Origin: Candidatus Desantisiibacteriota bacterium
GTDB taxonomy: Bacteria > JACRDZ01
DNA: 16,954 nt
Reading direction: 5' to 3'
NCBI GenBank assembly: GCA_016209155.1
Contig: JACQWU010000129.1
Location: 1 to 16,954 of the forward strand
Shown: positions 1-8,742 of the stretch, piece by piece
Numbering within the stretch: position 1 is the first letter of the stretch
Layout of the letters: every line of letters starts with the position of its first letter
Notes under the pieces: model-generated
What the model saw: only the letters and a program-made list of their open reading frames with translations
What the model was told of the DNA's origin: nothing
Database searches by the model: none
Made by a program: the position numbers and the translations under genes

Positions 1-2901
1 AAAACAATTGATGAGAAGCAGACGCTTGAATTTGCGGTAACCGCAATAGATCCTGATAATGATACTTTGAAGATTACAGCAACAGGATTACCTGCTGGAG
101 CAATCTTCGATACTACTAATACATTTAGCTGGATACCGGAATACAATCAAGCAGGAACTTATCCCGTAACATTCAGCGTAACTGATGGAATGTTAAGCGA
201 TACAGAGACAATAAATATATCAGTTGGTGATGTAAATAGAGCCCCAGTATTGACAGCGATAGGGAATAAGATGATTAAAGAAAAGCAGACACTGGAATTT
301 ACTGTTAATGCAACAGACCCTGATAACGACATCTTAAAAATTACAGCATCAGGTTTACCGGATGAAGCAATATTTGACACAACAAATACATTCAAATGGA
401 TACCGGAATATAATCAATCAGGTATATATACGATAATTTTTAATGTATCAGATGGAATTTTAAATAATACAGAAATAGTAAATATAATTGTGAATAATAC
501 AAATCGTGCTCCAATATTATCGGAAATAAGTTCAAAAACAATAAAAGAAAATCAATTACTGGAATTTACTATAAATGCAGTTGATACAGATGGAGATAAC
601 CTAAAATTTACAGCAGGAGGGTTGCCGGATGGGGCAATATTTGACAGCACAAATACATTTAGATGGAAACCGGGATTTAATCAATCAGGTATATATTACA
701 TTGATTTTATTGTCAATGACGGCAATCTAAGTGATAATAAAATAGTAAATCTAACCGTGGATAATGTTAATCGTCCACCTGTATTATCTTCAATAAGTGA
801 TAAGGTTTTGGAAGCTAATAATTTATTTACTTTTACTGTGAGTGCGTATGATCCCGATATGGACAATTTACAATTTACAGTATCTGGATTACCTGAAGGA
901 GCTGTATTTGACAGTGCAAATATATTTATGTGGATACCGGAATACATACAATCAGGGATTCATACAATTAGCTTTACTGTTTCGGACGAAATATTAAGTG
1001 ATACAAAAACTATGAATATAACAGTAGAAAAAGTAAATCGTGTACCTGTTTTAGCAGTAATAGGGAATAAAGTTATAGATGAAAAACAGATGTTGGAGTT
1101 TACTGTGAATGCAACGGATCCTGATGGTGACAAAACAATGATTATTGGCAATAGATTACCTGACGGGGCTATATTCGATACAACAAATACATTTAGATGG
1201 GTTCCTGAATATACCCAGTCCGGGACATATCCTGTTTCATTTAATGCAACAGATGGAATTTTAAGCAATACAGAAACTATAAATATAACTGTGAATAATG
1301 TAAACCGTACACCTGTTTTAACAGAAATAGGGGATAAAACGATAGATGAAGGAACTTTATTGGAATTTATAGTGAATGCGACAGATCCTGATAATGATAT
1401 TTTGAAAATTACAGTATCAGGATTACCAGATAAAGCTGTGTTTGATACAACAAACACATTCAAATGGATTCCTGATTATAATCAGTCAGGGATATATACT
1501 TTGATTTTTAATGTATCAGATGGAATTTTAAATAATACAAAAATAGTAAATATGATTGTAAATAATACAAACCGTGCACCAGTATTAGAAGTGATAGGAG
1601 ATAAAATAATAAACGAAAATCAAATGCTTGAATTTACTGTAACGGCAATAGATCCGGATGGAGATAATTTAAAATTTACAGTAGGAGGACTTCCAGATGG
1701 AGCTATTTTTGATAGTACAAATACATTCAAATGGTTACCAGTATATAATCAAGCAGGAATATATATAGTAACGTTTATTGTAACAGATGGTGTTTTGATT
1801 GATACTAAGAATGTAAAAATAACAGTAAAAAGTATAAATCGTACACCTACATTATCAGCTATTGGAGATAAAATAATAGATGAAGGGCAGATGTTAACAT
1901 TCGCTGCAAAAGCAGCAGATCCTGATGGAGATAACCTGGTGGTTACTGCAACAGGACTTCCTGATGGTGCAACATATGATAGTTCCAATATATTTAAATG
2001 GATACCTGGATATAATCAATCAGGAAATTATTCAGTAATGTTTATTGCAACAGATGGCATATTGAGTGATACAAAAATTGTAAATATAATAGTAAATGAT
2101 ATAAACCGTGCTCCAGTATTATCTAAAATAGGAGATAAAATAGCATTAGAAGGTCAGATATTGGAATTTGCTTTGGATGCAGTGGATAGCGATGGTGATA
2201 CTCTTACATTTACAGCATTAGGGCTTCCTGTCGGAGCGGTGATTGATAATAAAAAATTTAAATGGGAACTCGGATATACACATTTAGATAAATATTCTAT
2301 AACTTTTATTGTATCAGATAAGAAACTTAGTGATTCAGAGACAATCAATATCATAGTAAAACATATAAATCGTGCACCGGTATTTTCAGATATAGGAAAT
2401 AAAACAGTAAATGAAAATCAAATGCTTGAGTTTAAAATAAATGCAATAGATCCTGATGGAGATTCTATAAAATTTACAGCAATAGGAATTCCTGAAGGAG
2501 TGGTATTTGACAGTGTAAATATATTCAAATGGATACCCGGATATACCCAGGCAGGAATATATTCAGTAACATTTATTGGAACAGATGGTAAATTGAGTAT
2601 CACAAAAAATATAGAAGTAACTGTGGTGGACGTAAATCGTGCACCTGTTTTATCTGCTATAGGTGATAAGACTATAGATGAAGGAAAGATGCTTAAATTC
2701 AGGTTAAGTGCAAATGATCAAGATAGAGATTCCTTGAGTTTTAGAGCTATAGGATTACCTCTGGGAGCTTCATTAGATAGTACAAATACATTCAAATGGA
2801 TCCCGGATTATAACCAGTCAGGTATATATTCAGTAAAATTTATAGTAACCGATGGGCTTTTAACTGCTTCTGAAATAATAAAAATCAATGTTAATAACGT
2901 A
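1..2901 (+). repeat. Tandem 267-bp repeat array (11 Ig-like units)
   Basis: Unit boundaries at the Asn-Arg codons fall at 235, 502, 769, 1036, 1303, 1570, 1837, 2104, 2368 and 2635. The period is exactly 267 bp, except one unit of 264 bp (2104-2367), which has lost a residue in its F-D-x-x-N turn and the Pro of W-x-P. Ten units are complete and one (1-234) is cut by the window edge. Units have diverged at codon level, but neighbouring copies remain alignable throughout. Confidence 0.9.
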
Positions 2902-3189
2902 TCGGATATACCGGCAGCGCCGGATAATCTCACTGCAAAATATAATATAGGAATAGTCATGCTTTCATGGCATGATAATTCCAGAAATGAGACAGGATTT
3001 AAACTTGAACGTTATCATAATGGAAAATGGAAGCAGATAGCACTAATTAATCCGGATATTAAATCATTTATAGATATTAAAGGCAGAAGAGGTTTTTATT
3101 ACAGAGTCAGGGCATATAATGATATAGGTAATTCAGCTTATTCTAATATATACAAAGCTGTTGCAAAGAAGCTGGAAAAATCTAAATAA
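1..3189 (+). CDS. Large He_PIG/cadherin-like Ig-repeat surface protein, 3' part
   Basis: The reading frame is open from base 1, so the gene starts outside the window; 1062 residues are visible. It consists of tandem 89-residue Ig-like units, each starting N-R-x-P-V-L, with an acidic D-x-D-x-D site, a G-L-P-x-G-A-x-F-D turn, a W-x-P and a final T/S-D-G-x-L strand. This is the pattern of Pfam He_PIG ('putative Ig') and cadherin-like calcium-binding repeats. After the last unit (about base 2902) comes one fibronectin III-like domain, with P-A-A-P-D-N-L at its start and Y-Y-R-V-R-A-Y-N near its end, then a short Lys-rich tail. No LPXTG motif, T9SS-type sorting domain or transmembrane helix is visible at the C terminus. 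Such proteins are normally secreted or surface-exposed adhesins or glycan-binding stalks; that role is inferred here. The gene converges with the radical SAM gene, 10 bp away. Family assignment is firm, function is not. Confidence 0.85.
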   Translation, partial: KTIDEKQTLEFAVTAIDPDNDTLKITATGLPAGAIFDTTNTFSWIPEYNQAGTYPVTFSVTDGMLSDTETINISVGDVNRAPVLTAIGNKMIKEKQTLEFTVNATDPDNDILKITASGLPDEAIFDTTNTFKWIPEYNQSGIYTIIFNVSDGILNNTEIVNIIVNNTNRAPILSEISSKTIKENQLLEFTINAVDTDGDNLKFTAGGLPDGAIFDSTNTFRWKPGFNQSGIYYIDFIVNDGNLSDNKIVNLTVDNVNRPPVLSSISDKVLEANNLFTFTVSAYDPDMDNLQFTVSGLPEGAVFDSANIFMWIPEYIQSGIHTISFTVSDEILSDTKTMNITVEKVNRVPVLAVIGNKVIDEKQMLEFTVNATDPDGDKTMIIGNRLPDGAIFDTTNTFRWVPEYTQSGTYPVSFNATDGILSNTETINITVNNVNRTPVLTEIGDKTIDEGTLLEFIVNATDPDNDILKITVSGLPDKAVFDTTNTFKWIPDYNQSGIYTLIFNVSDGILNNTKIVNMIVNNTNRAPVLEVIGDKIINENQMLEFTVTAIDPDGDNLKFTVGGLPDGAIFDSTNTFKWLPVYNQAGIYIVTFIVTDGVLIDTKNVKITVKSINRTPTLSAIGDKIIDEGQMLTFAAKAADPDGDNLVVTATGLPDGATYDSSNIFKWIPGYNQSGNYSVMFIATDGILSDTKIVNIIVNDINRAPVLSKIGDKIALEGQILEFALDAVDSDGDTLTFTALGLPVGAVIDNKKFKWELGYTHLDKYSITFIVSDKKLSDSETINIIVKHINRAPVFSDIGNKTVNENQMLEFKINAIDPDGDSIKFTAIGIPEGVVFDSVNIFKWIPGYTQAGIYSVTFIGTDGKLSITKNIEVTVVDVNRAPVLSAIGDKTIDEGKMLKFRLSANDQDRDSLSFRAIGLPLGASLDSTNTFKWIPDYNQSGIYSVKFIVTDGLLTASEIIKINVNNVSDIPAAPDNLTAKYNIGIVMLSWHDNSRNETGFKLERYHNGKWKQIALINPDIKSFIDIKGRRGFYYRVRAYNDIGNSAYSNIYKAVAKKLEKSK

Positions 3190-3209
3190 ATAATTTTATT
3201 TATTTAGAT
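3180..3209. terminator. Convergent terminator hairpin spanning both stop codons
   Basis: A perfect 12-bp inverted repeat (arms 3180-3191 and 3198-3209) surrounds the six-base loop AATTTT, which could add two more A-T pairs. Both convergent genes end inside it. On the - strand the stem is followed at once by TTTTT, the usual layout of an intrinsic terminator for the radical SAM gene. On the + strand the T tract is missing, so termination of the repeat protein is less certain. Confidence 0.55.
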
Positions 3210-4972
3210 CTGGAGAAAAAAAGATTAAAAAAATACCTGGTTCTGCTAAAGAAAATATGAATATCAGTTAGAAAGTATTGTATTCTTTTTGGAATTCTGA
3301 TACCTTTAATAATAAACGGTCTGTCAAGTTCTTTTTTATCGCAGATAATATTTTCATTAAGTTTATCAATTATCGGTTTTAATTTATCAAATTCTTTTTG
3401 TCTCTCGGATTCAGGAAGTTTTTTAATTTCATCCAGACGTTCAATAATTTTAATTGACTGCTGAATAGCATTATGTATTTCAGCTGCTCTTTTTTCCGTC
3501 AACTGACCATACTTAAGTTTTAATTGATTAAGCTGTTCTCCAGCACGGTATGTGCTTTTAACTATTTCTTCTCTGGTCATCCAGTTGGTTTCGTAATTCA
3601 TCATATCTTTCCAGCTTGGGTTGAGAAGCGCAGTTCTGTGTTCTTCTAAAGTTTTGTAAAATATTTTGTATCCTGATTCCTCCGGATGTTCAAAAGCAGG
3701 ACTTCCCGGATCGATGTAAGGTACAAGAGGAGATATATAAAGGAAAAGTTTATCGGAATGTTCTTTGAATTTTCCCATAAGATATTCGCAATATTTAATA
3801 GTGTCATCTACTGACTGCATATTTTGATGTGGTAATCCGATTGTAAAGAATATATCAACTTTGGTATAGTTAAATTCCAGGCAATCACTTATCATTCTTT
3901 CTAATTTTTCATTTGAATACGGTCGTCCATATGCTAAGCGTATTTTTTCATCATGAGAATCAGGGGATATCTCTACACTTACATTAGGTACTGATTCTGA
4001 TACTTCTTTCAAAAAATCTCGCGGTGGCGGAGTGAAAAATTCAAGTATTAATTGATTTTTGAGTTTTGTTTCTTTGAGAAGTTCCAGCAATCGGCTTGCA
4101 TATTTTTTCCCCGGCTGATAAGGATCTCCGATAATAAAAATAGGTCCCTTAATGATACTGGCAGAAGTTTTAATTGTTTTAATTATGGACTCAGGGGAAA
4201 AAAATACAGGATGTTCTCTTTTGCACACCATTTCAAAAGCATGTGCGCCGCCCCCGCATGTTTTGCAGTTATAGATACAACCGTTAGCTGTCATAATTGC
4301 CGTTATTGGATAAGATGCCCAATATCGAAAAGGCATATGTCCTGAAATATCCCTGTATTTAAAAACCGATTTAATTATGTATTTATAATTTACCGAGATT
4401 TCATGTAGTTTATTCGGAATATGTGTAATTTTATTTACTGTTACCTTGCTGTCTTTTTTCCATGTTAAATTTGGAACAGAATAAAGATCCCCGTCATTTT
4501 TAAGTGCATCCATTAACATTAACATGGGAATTTCCGTTGAATCTCCGCGAATAACAAAATCAACCTGGGGATACTGAATGAGTTCTTCATGAAAATAGGA
4601 AGAGGATAATCCTCCGAAAACAACAGGTTTGTCAGGATGATATTTTTTTACTATTTTTGCAAGCTCCAGACTGCCATGAGCATGTGGAAGCCAATGCAGA
4701 TCAATTCCATAGAGAAGCTTTACTTTTTGTTTTTTAATAAAATGTTCAGGATTATAGTCCGAATTTAAAAGCATTTTTAAAGCTACATTTTTTATACGGC
4801 AATGGTAACCGTGTTCATCAAGATATGCGGCAATTCGTGTCATTCCAACAGGATACATTTCAAAAATAGGAGTGGATGGGATGACATCACTCATCGGACC
4901 AAAAAGGAGAGATAGCTTTCTGAAATCATAAACACTTGGTGCATGAAGTAATAATAAATCAAGATCTCGCAT
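3200..4972 (-). CDS. B12-binding/radical SAM protein, Ta0216-like (copy 1)
   Basis: This 590-residue protein has a cobalamin-binding-type N-terminal domain: G-I-D-L-H-W-L-x-H-A-H-G around residue 90, V-V-F-G-G near 120, and D-F-V-I-R-G-D near 140. A radical SAM domain follows with the [4Fe-4S] motif C-x3-C-x2-C at Cys232, Cys236 and Cys239, next to Gly-Gly-Gly. The opening L-L-L-H-A-P-S-V-Y-D-F-R-K and F-E-M-Y-P signatures match, from memory, the uncharacterised family named after Thermoplasma Ta0216. The C-terminal third is charged, helical and Lys/Glu-rich. The ATG at 4972 is chosen because AGAAAGG lies 8 bases upstream; a longer frame reaching 5053 reads through the heptamer repeat and has no good ribosome site. 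It is the last gene of the leftward cluster and a diverged paralogue of the gene upstream. Substrate unknown: such enzymes methylate unactivated carbons or rearrange skeletons. Confidence 0.85.
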   Translation of the reverse strand: MRDLDLLLLHAPSVYDFRKLSLLFGPMSDVIPSTPIFEMYPVGMTRIAAYLDEHGYHCRIKNVALKMLLNSDYNPEHFIKKQKVKLLYGIDLHWLPHAHGSLELAKIVKKYHPDKPVVFGGLSSSYFHEELIQYPQVDFVIRGDSTEIPMLMLMDALKNDGDLYSVPNLTWKKDSKVTVNKITHIPNKLHEISVNYKYIIKSVFKYRDISGHMPFRYWASYPITAIMTANGCIYNCKTCGGGAHAFEMVCKREHPVFFSPESIIKTIKTSASIIKGPIFIIGDPYQPGKKYASRLLELLKETKLKNQLILEFFTPPPRDFLKEVSESVPNVSVEISPDSHDEKIRLAYGRPYSNEKLERMISDCLEFNYTKVDIFFTIGLPHQNMQSVDDTIKYCEYLMGKFKEHSDKLFLYISPLVPYIDPGSPAFEHPEESGYKIFYKTLEEHRTALLNPSWKDMMNYETNWMTREEIVKSTYRAGEQLNQLKLKYGQLTEKRAAEIHNAIQQSIKIIERLDEIKKLPESERQKEFDKLKPIIDKLNENIICDKKELDRPFIIKGIRIPKRIQYFLTDIHIFFSRTRYFFNLFFSRSK

Positions 4973-5003
4973 TATTTTACCTTTCTTAAATACAAACCTA
5001 CTA

Positions 5004-5040
5004 TTCAGGCCTTTAGGCTGAAGGCTGAAGGCTGAAGGAA
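5004..5040. repeat. GGCTGAA heptamer tandem repeat
   Basis: Three perfect head-to-tail copies of GGCTGAA lie at 5016-5036, preceded by a partly related TTCAGGCCTTTA segment. It lies in the 115-bp gap between the two radical SAM genes, 30-45 bases before the start of the downstream copy. It is more G+C-rich than its surroundings. It resembles a simple intergenic repeat; no protein-coding role is likely. Confidence 0.55.
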
Positions 5041-5087
5041 TAGTTATATACAAATAAATATAAAGCTTAAAAAGAATTTTGTCAATG

Positions 5088-6842
5088 CTATCCCATCATT
5101 TTATCAATTAATGACCAGAAGAAGAAAAAAATTCTTCTAACAAATTTAGGAGCTTTTATTCCAAAGAACATAACAGCCCATTCAAGATCTTTCATATTGC
5201 AAATTGTTGAAACGCTGAATATGTCCATATTTTGTTTTAAGTCTTTTAAAAGGTCATTTCGGACGGATTCATTTTTGTTTTCAAGTATTTTATCTATATA
5301 ACGGCATAGATCTCGTGCCTGAATTATTCTTTTTTCCTGAGAAATGGCTTTTTTTTGTTCGATTATCCCATGTGCCATTTTTACCCTGTTCAATTCAATT
5401 GCAGCTTCATAGGAGCTTTCAACTATATCGTCCCTGGTCATCCATTTGGTTTCATAATTAAGTATATATTTCCAACTGGGTTGAAGTAATGCCATCCGGT
5501 GCTGTTCCAGAGTTTTGTAAAAAAGCTTGTAACCGTATTTTTCAGGATCTTCAAACACAGTTGAGCCGGGATCAAGAAAAGGTGCCATTGGTGCAATATA
5601 AACAGCAACTTTTTTAGAATAAGCATATTTACCTAAAATATAGTCGCAATATTTTATTGTGTCTCTTACAGATTGTCTTGTTTGTTCCGGAAGTCCTATC
5701 ATAAAAAAAAGATCAATACGTCCAACCCCAAGTTTAATAGATGTTTCTATCATCTCCTCAGTTTGTTTATTTGTAAAATTCCTGCCGAATAAACTGCGAA
5801 CCCTTTCATCATGTGATTCAGGGGAAAGAATAAGATTGAAGCTGGGGATTGCCTTTGCCATATGTTCTAACTCATCTCTTGCCGGAGGAGCAGATAATTC
5901 AAAAATGATCTGATTAGAAACATTAAGCCGTTCAAATTCATCGAAAAGATCCGAACTGTATTTTTTTCCGTTTAGGAACACATCACCGATCAAAAGTAAA
6001 GGCCCATTAATAAATCTGGACAAAATTTTTATTTCTTTTCCGATATCTTCCGGACTTCTATAAACAGTTTTTTTACGACTGCAGTGATTTTGATAGAATT
6101 GATTTGATCCGCCGCATACATTACATCTATAATTGCACCCGCGGCTCATAACAAGCGCCGTAACAGGATAATCCACCCAGGATGCGAACGGCAGGTATCC
6201 TGAAAAATCCAGATCCTTAATTGCTGATAAAAATATGTTTTTATAATCAACATAAATACCATCTAGAGAATCGGGAATAAATGTAAAAGGATTATAAATT
6301 ACTTCTCCTTGATCATTTTTCCAGCAGAGATTTTCAATTTTATCTAATGCTGTCCCGTTTTTTAATGCAATCAGCAGTTGTTCTAATAAAAGTTCAGTTG
6401 AGTCACCACGAATGCAATAATCAATAAATGGATATTCCATTAATTCTTTATTAAAATAAGTAGCAGAAATACCTCCAAAGATAACAGCAGAATCAGGATG
6501 AAGTTTTTTTACTAATTTAGCTACTTCAACACTACCATGTGCATGGCATAACCAGTGAAGATCTATCCCGAATGCCCGTGCATTTATTTTTTTTAAAAAT
6601 TTTTCAGGATCAAATTCAGGATTTAAAAGCATTTTAACCGCAAGATTAAGTATTCTGACACGGAAGCCTTTGTTTTTAAGATAACGGGAAATAGTAGCAA
6701 AGCCAATCGGGTACATTTCAAAAACAGAAGAAGAAGGGACTACATCACTTATAGGACCATACATGATAGAAGTTTTTCTAAAATCATATACTGATGGTGC
6801 ATGTAAAAGAACAAGATCATATTTATAACTTTTAAAATCCAT
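5088..6842 (-). CDS. B12-binding/radical SAM protein, Ta0216-like (copy 2)
   Basis: This 584-residue protein is a paralogue of the next gene downstream and shares its whole plan: L-V-L-L-H-A-P-S-V-Y-D-F-R-K at the start, G-I-D-L-H-W-L-C-H-A-H-G near residue 93, G-G-I-S-A and I-R-G-D-S-T-E in the B12-type fold, and the radical SAM cysteines at 236, 240 and 243 (C-N-Y-R-C-N-V-C). Further matched blocks are F-F-M-I-G-L-P, D-T-I-K-Y-C, D-P-G-S, Y-K-L-F-Y-K-T-L-E-Q-H-R and N-Y-E-T-K-W-M-T-R. The ATG at 6842 has GGAG five bases upstream. The canonical cobalamin D-x-H-x-x-G motif is only approximated, as is usual in B12-dependent radical SAM enzymes, so base-off binding without a His ligand is possible. 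Reaction and substrate cannot be read from the sequence. The glycosyltransferase and rfbC remnant upstream suggest surface-glycan or lipid work; this is inference. Confidence 0.85.
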   Translation of the reverse strand: MDFKSYKYDLVLLHAPSVYDFRKTSIMYGPISDVVPSSSVFEMYPIGFATISRYLKNKGFRVRILNLAVKMLLNPEFDPEKFLKKINARAFGIDLHWLCHAHGSVEVAKLVKKLHPDSAVIFGGISATYFNKELMEYPFIDYCIRGDSTELLLEQLLIALKNGTALDKIENLCWKNDQGEVIYNPFTFIPDSLDGIYVDYKNIFLSAIKDLDFSGYLPFASWVDYPVTALVMSRGCNYRCNVCGGSNQFYQNHCSRKKTVYRSPEDIGKEIKILSRFINGPLLLIGDVFLNGKKYSSDLFDEFERLNVSNQIIFELSAPPARDELEHMAKAIPSFNLILSPESHDERVRSLFGRNFTNKQTEEMIETSIKLGVGRIDLFFMIGLPEQTRQSVRDTIKYCDYILGKYAYSKKVAVYIAPMAPFLDPGSTVFEDPEKYGYKLFYKTLEQHRMALLQPSWKYILNYETKWMTRDDIVESSYEAAIELNRVKMAHGIIEQKKAISQEKRIIQARDLCRYIDKILENKNESVRNDLLKDLKQNMDIFSVSTICNMKDLEWAVMFFGIKAPKFVRRIFFFFWSLIDKMMG

Positions 6843-6890
6843 ATTGCTCCGTATACAAATTTATATTTCCCATCCCCATTTGTTCGTTTT

Positions 6891-7346
6891 TTACTCATTA
6901 TAATTAAAGAGCTCAGCTTTATCTAATTCGGGCAGATTTTTATCTTTTGCGGATAAAACAAAATTCTTTTTATTTATTCCAAAATCAATATTCAGGGTTT
7001 TATCATTAAAATTAATTCCTCTGTCATGTTCTTTAGAATAATAATTATCAACTTTATAATTTACAATACATTCTTTACTTAAAACGAGAAATCCATGGGC
7101 AAAACCTTTTGGGATGAAAAGTTGTCTTTTAGTATTTTCATCTAATTCAATTTTTAAAATTTTCAGGAATGTAGGCGATCCTTTCCTTATATCTACCGAT
7201 ACATCAAGAATTTTTCCTTTAATGACTCTAATTAATTTACTTTGCGCAAAAGGCGGAATCTGAAAGTGGAGTCCTCGTAAAACACCATGTGAAGATTTCG
7301 ACTCATTTTCCTGTATGAAATCAATTTTTTTTATATTTTTTTCAAA
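6891..7346 (-). pseudogene. rfbC: 5'-truncated dTDP-4-dehydrorhamnose 3,5-epimerase remnant
   Basis: A frame without any Met reads F-E-K-N-I-K-K-I-D-F-I-Q-E-N and then the RfbC signature H-G-V-L-R-G-L-H-F-Q, followed by K-G-K-I-L-D-V-S-V-D-I-R-K-G-S-P, I-P-K-G-F-A-H-G-F and a normal C-terminal end, L-S-A-K-D-K-N-L-P. The epimerase converts dTDP-4-keto-6-deoxyglucose to the rhamnose precursor. Complete family members run to about 180 residues; here 151 remain. Roughly the first 30 (the usual P-x-V-F-x-D-x-R-G-x-F-x-E-S strand) are gone. A TGA lies directly upstream in frame, and the preceding glycosyltransferase stop is only 11 bases before the open frame. The upstream bases encode a normal glycosyltransferase C terminus, so the missing part is not hidden in another frame. 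The body is otherwise intact and unmutated, which points to a recent deletion or an assembly join. Confidence 0.75.
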
Positions 7347-7357
7347 TCAAAATTTTG

Positions 7358-8500
7358 CTATTGCATTATCTTCTTAGTATTTAATTCATTTAAATAGATG
7401 ACTATATCTTTCCCAATAACATCCCATGAAAAATTTTCTTTGAATATTTTTTTTGCACCTTCTCCGATTTTTTCTCTTATTTCAGGATGTTCTTTTAAAA
7501 AAATAATACTTTTGGCTATTTCCTCTCCACTGCCTTCTTTGCATAAAAAAATATTTTTCTCATGCGTAAAAATTTCTTTTATTGCCGGTGAATCCCTTGT
7601 TATTACAGGTTTTCCCATGCCTATACAGTCATAAACCTTATTTGGAATAACTCTTGCTGATTTTTTAGTAATTCCAAATATTCCAAGACAGATATCTGCA
7701 TCCCGTATATAATTTAAAAGTTCATTTTCGCTGAAGAAAGACGAAACAAGAGTTATATTTTTTATGGATTCAGATTTTATTCTATTTTCGCAATTTTGAT
7801 AAAGCTGTCCGATTCCAACAAATAAGAAATGAATACTTTCATTTGATAAGAGTACTTTTGCGGCATCTAAAATATATTCAACTCCATGTAAAGGTATATA
7901 TTTGCCGTAATATACAACCGTGAATTTTTTTTGTTCATTTTTTAATTGCTGCACAGGATAAAATACATTCTCATTCGTACCTACCCATACACGTCTGAAT
8001 TTAGAGATTGGGATATTAAATTCTTTACTGAAATACTCTGCATGAGTTTGTGTATCCAGAAATATCATATCGGCTAATTTACATGATTTTTTGTCCATAT
8101 AATACATTATTTTTGCCAAAAACGATTCTTTTAAAAATTTTTCTCTGTCTTCAACAAAAGTATCATAAAGTGAAACGAGTGGGGCAAAAACAAGAGGTTT
8201 TTTTAATATAACCGAAAAAAATTTAGCTAAAAAAACATCATACTGTCCAACATATCCTACTATTATAATATCGTAATTTTTTATTTTAAATTGTGAAATA
8301 ATAAGTCTAAAATATATTTTTACAAGTTTCAAAAAAAACAAAAATTTATTTTTCGAAAGAATATTGCTCTTATCATCAATATTATCAACTAAAGATCCAT
8401 GACATTCAATTACTTCTATATTGTTTTTTTTTAAACCCTCAATTATCGTTCTGTTAGAATGTATTTTTTTTTCATATGTACCAAAAAAACAAACTCGCAC
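7358..8500 (-). CDS. GT4-family glycosyltransferase
   Basis: This 380-residue GT-B fold enzyme would move a sugar from a nucleotide donor to a lipid- or glycan-linked acceptor at the cytoplasmic membrane. The N-terminal Rossmann half starts R-V-C-F-F-G-T-Y and has a hydrophobic, membrane-hugging stretch near residues 50-75. The C-terminal half has the donor-site features Y-Y-G-K-Y-I-P-L-H-G (197-206) and G-I-F-G-I-T-K-K-S-A-R-V-I-P-N-K-V-Y (273-290), then G-M-G-K-P-V-I-T. The last is a variant of the family E-x7-E region in which Lys/Tyr residues replace the usual acidic pair, a form seen in a subgroup of GT4 enzymes. The start codon is GTG at 8500, with AGAGGAG seven bases upstream. It is first in the leftward cluster. 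The last residues run straight into the truncated rfbC. Specificity unknown. Confidence 0.85.
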   Translation of the reverse strand: MRVCFFGTYEKKIHSNRTIIEGLKKNNIEVIECHGSLVDNIDDKSNILSKNKFLFFLKLVKIYFRLIISQFKIKNYDIIIVGYVGQYDVFLAKFFSVILKKPLVFAPLVSLYDTFVEDREKFLKESFLAKIMYYMDKKSCKLADMIFLDTQTHAEYFSKEFNIPISKFRRVWVGTNENVFYPVQQLKNEQKKFTVVYYGKYIPLHGVEYILDAAKVLLSNESIHFLFVGIGQLYQNCENRIKSESIKNITLVSSFFSENELLNYIRDADICLGIFGITKKSARVIPNKVYDCIGMGKPVITRDSPAIKEIFTHEKNIFLCKEGSGEEIAKSIIFLKEHPEIREKIGEGAKKIFKENFSWDVIGKDIVIYLNELNTKKIMQ

Positions 8501-8561
8501 TTATTTCTCCTCTTGCAATATCTATTAATTAATAAAATACAAATAATTAATAGAATACAAA

Positions 8562-8590
8562 AATATAAATATAAAAACATAAAAAGTCAA
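8562..8590 (-). promoter_or_regulatory. Sigma70-type promoter for the glycosyltransferase/radical SAM cluster
   Basis: Read on the - strand: TTGACT at 8590-8585, a 17-base spacer, then TATATT at 8567-8562. Five of six bases match consensus in each box. Transcription would start near 8555, leaving a leader of about 55 bases before the GTG. The flanks are A+T-rich, so chance matches are possible, but the spacing is ideal. Confidence 0.5.
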
Positions 8591-8742
8591 GGTATTTTAT
8601 AGCTATGTAAAAGGTTGCATATTAATGGCACGTTCAGATAAACCATGAGGCTTTAATCTCATAAATATATATTTGTAAAAGGTTTTCCCTGAAAATTTAT
8701 TAGCAGTATTATTTTCTTTTTTATTATGAAAATTTATTAAAC

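Noticed and set aside
159-2603. Several antisense frames of 60-170 codons opposite the Ig-repeat gene
   Set aside because: They recur at the same phase in successive repeat units and mirror the sense repeats; none has a family signature or ribosome site.
4973-5053. Upstream extension of radical SAM copy 1 (27 extra residues)
   Set aside because: It reads through the heptamer repeat, has no ribosome site, and the paralogue starts at the equivalent of the shorter version.
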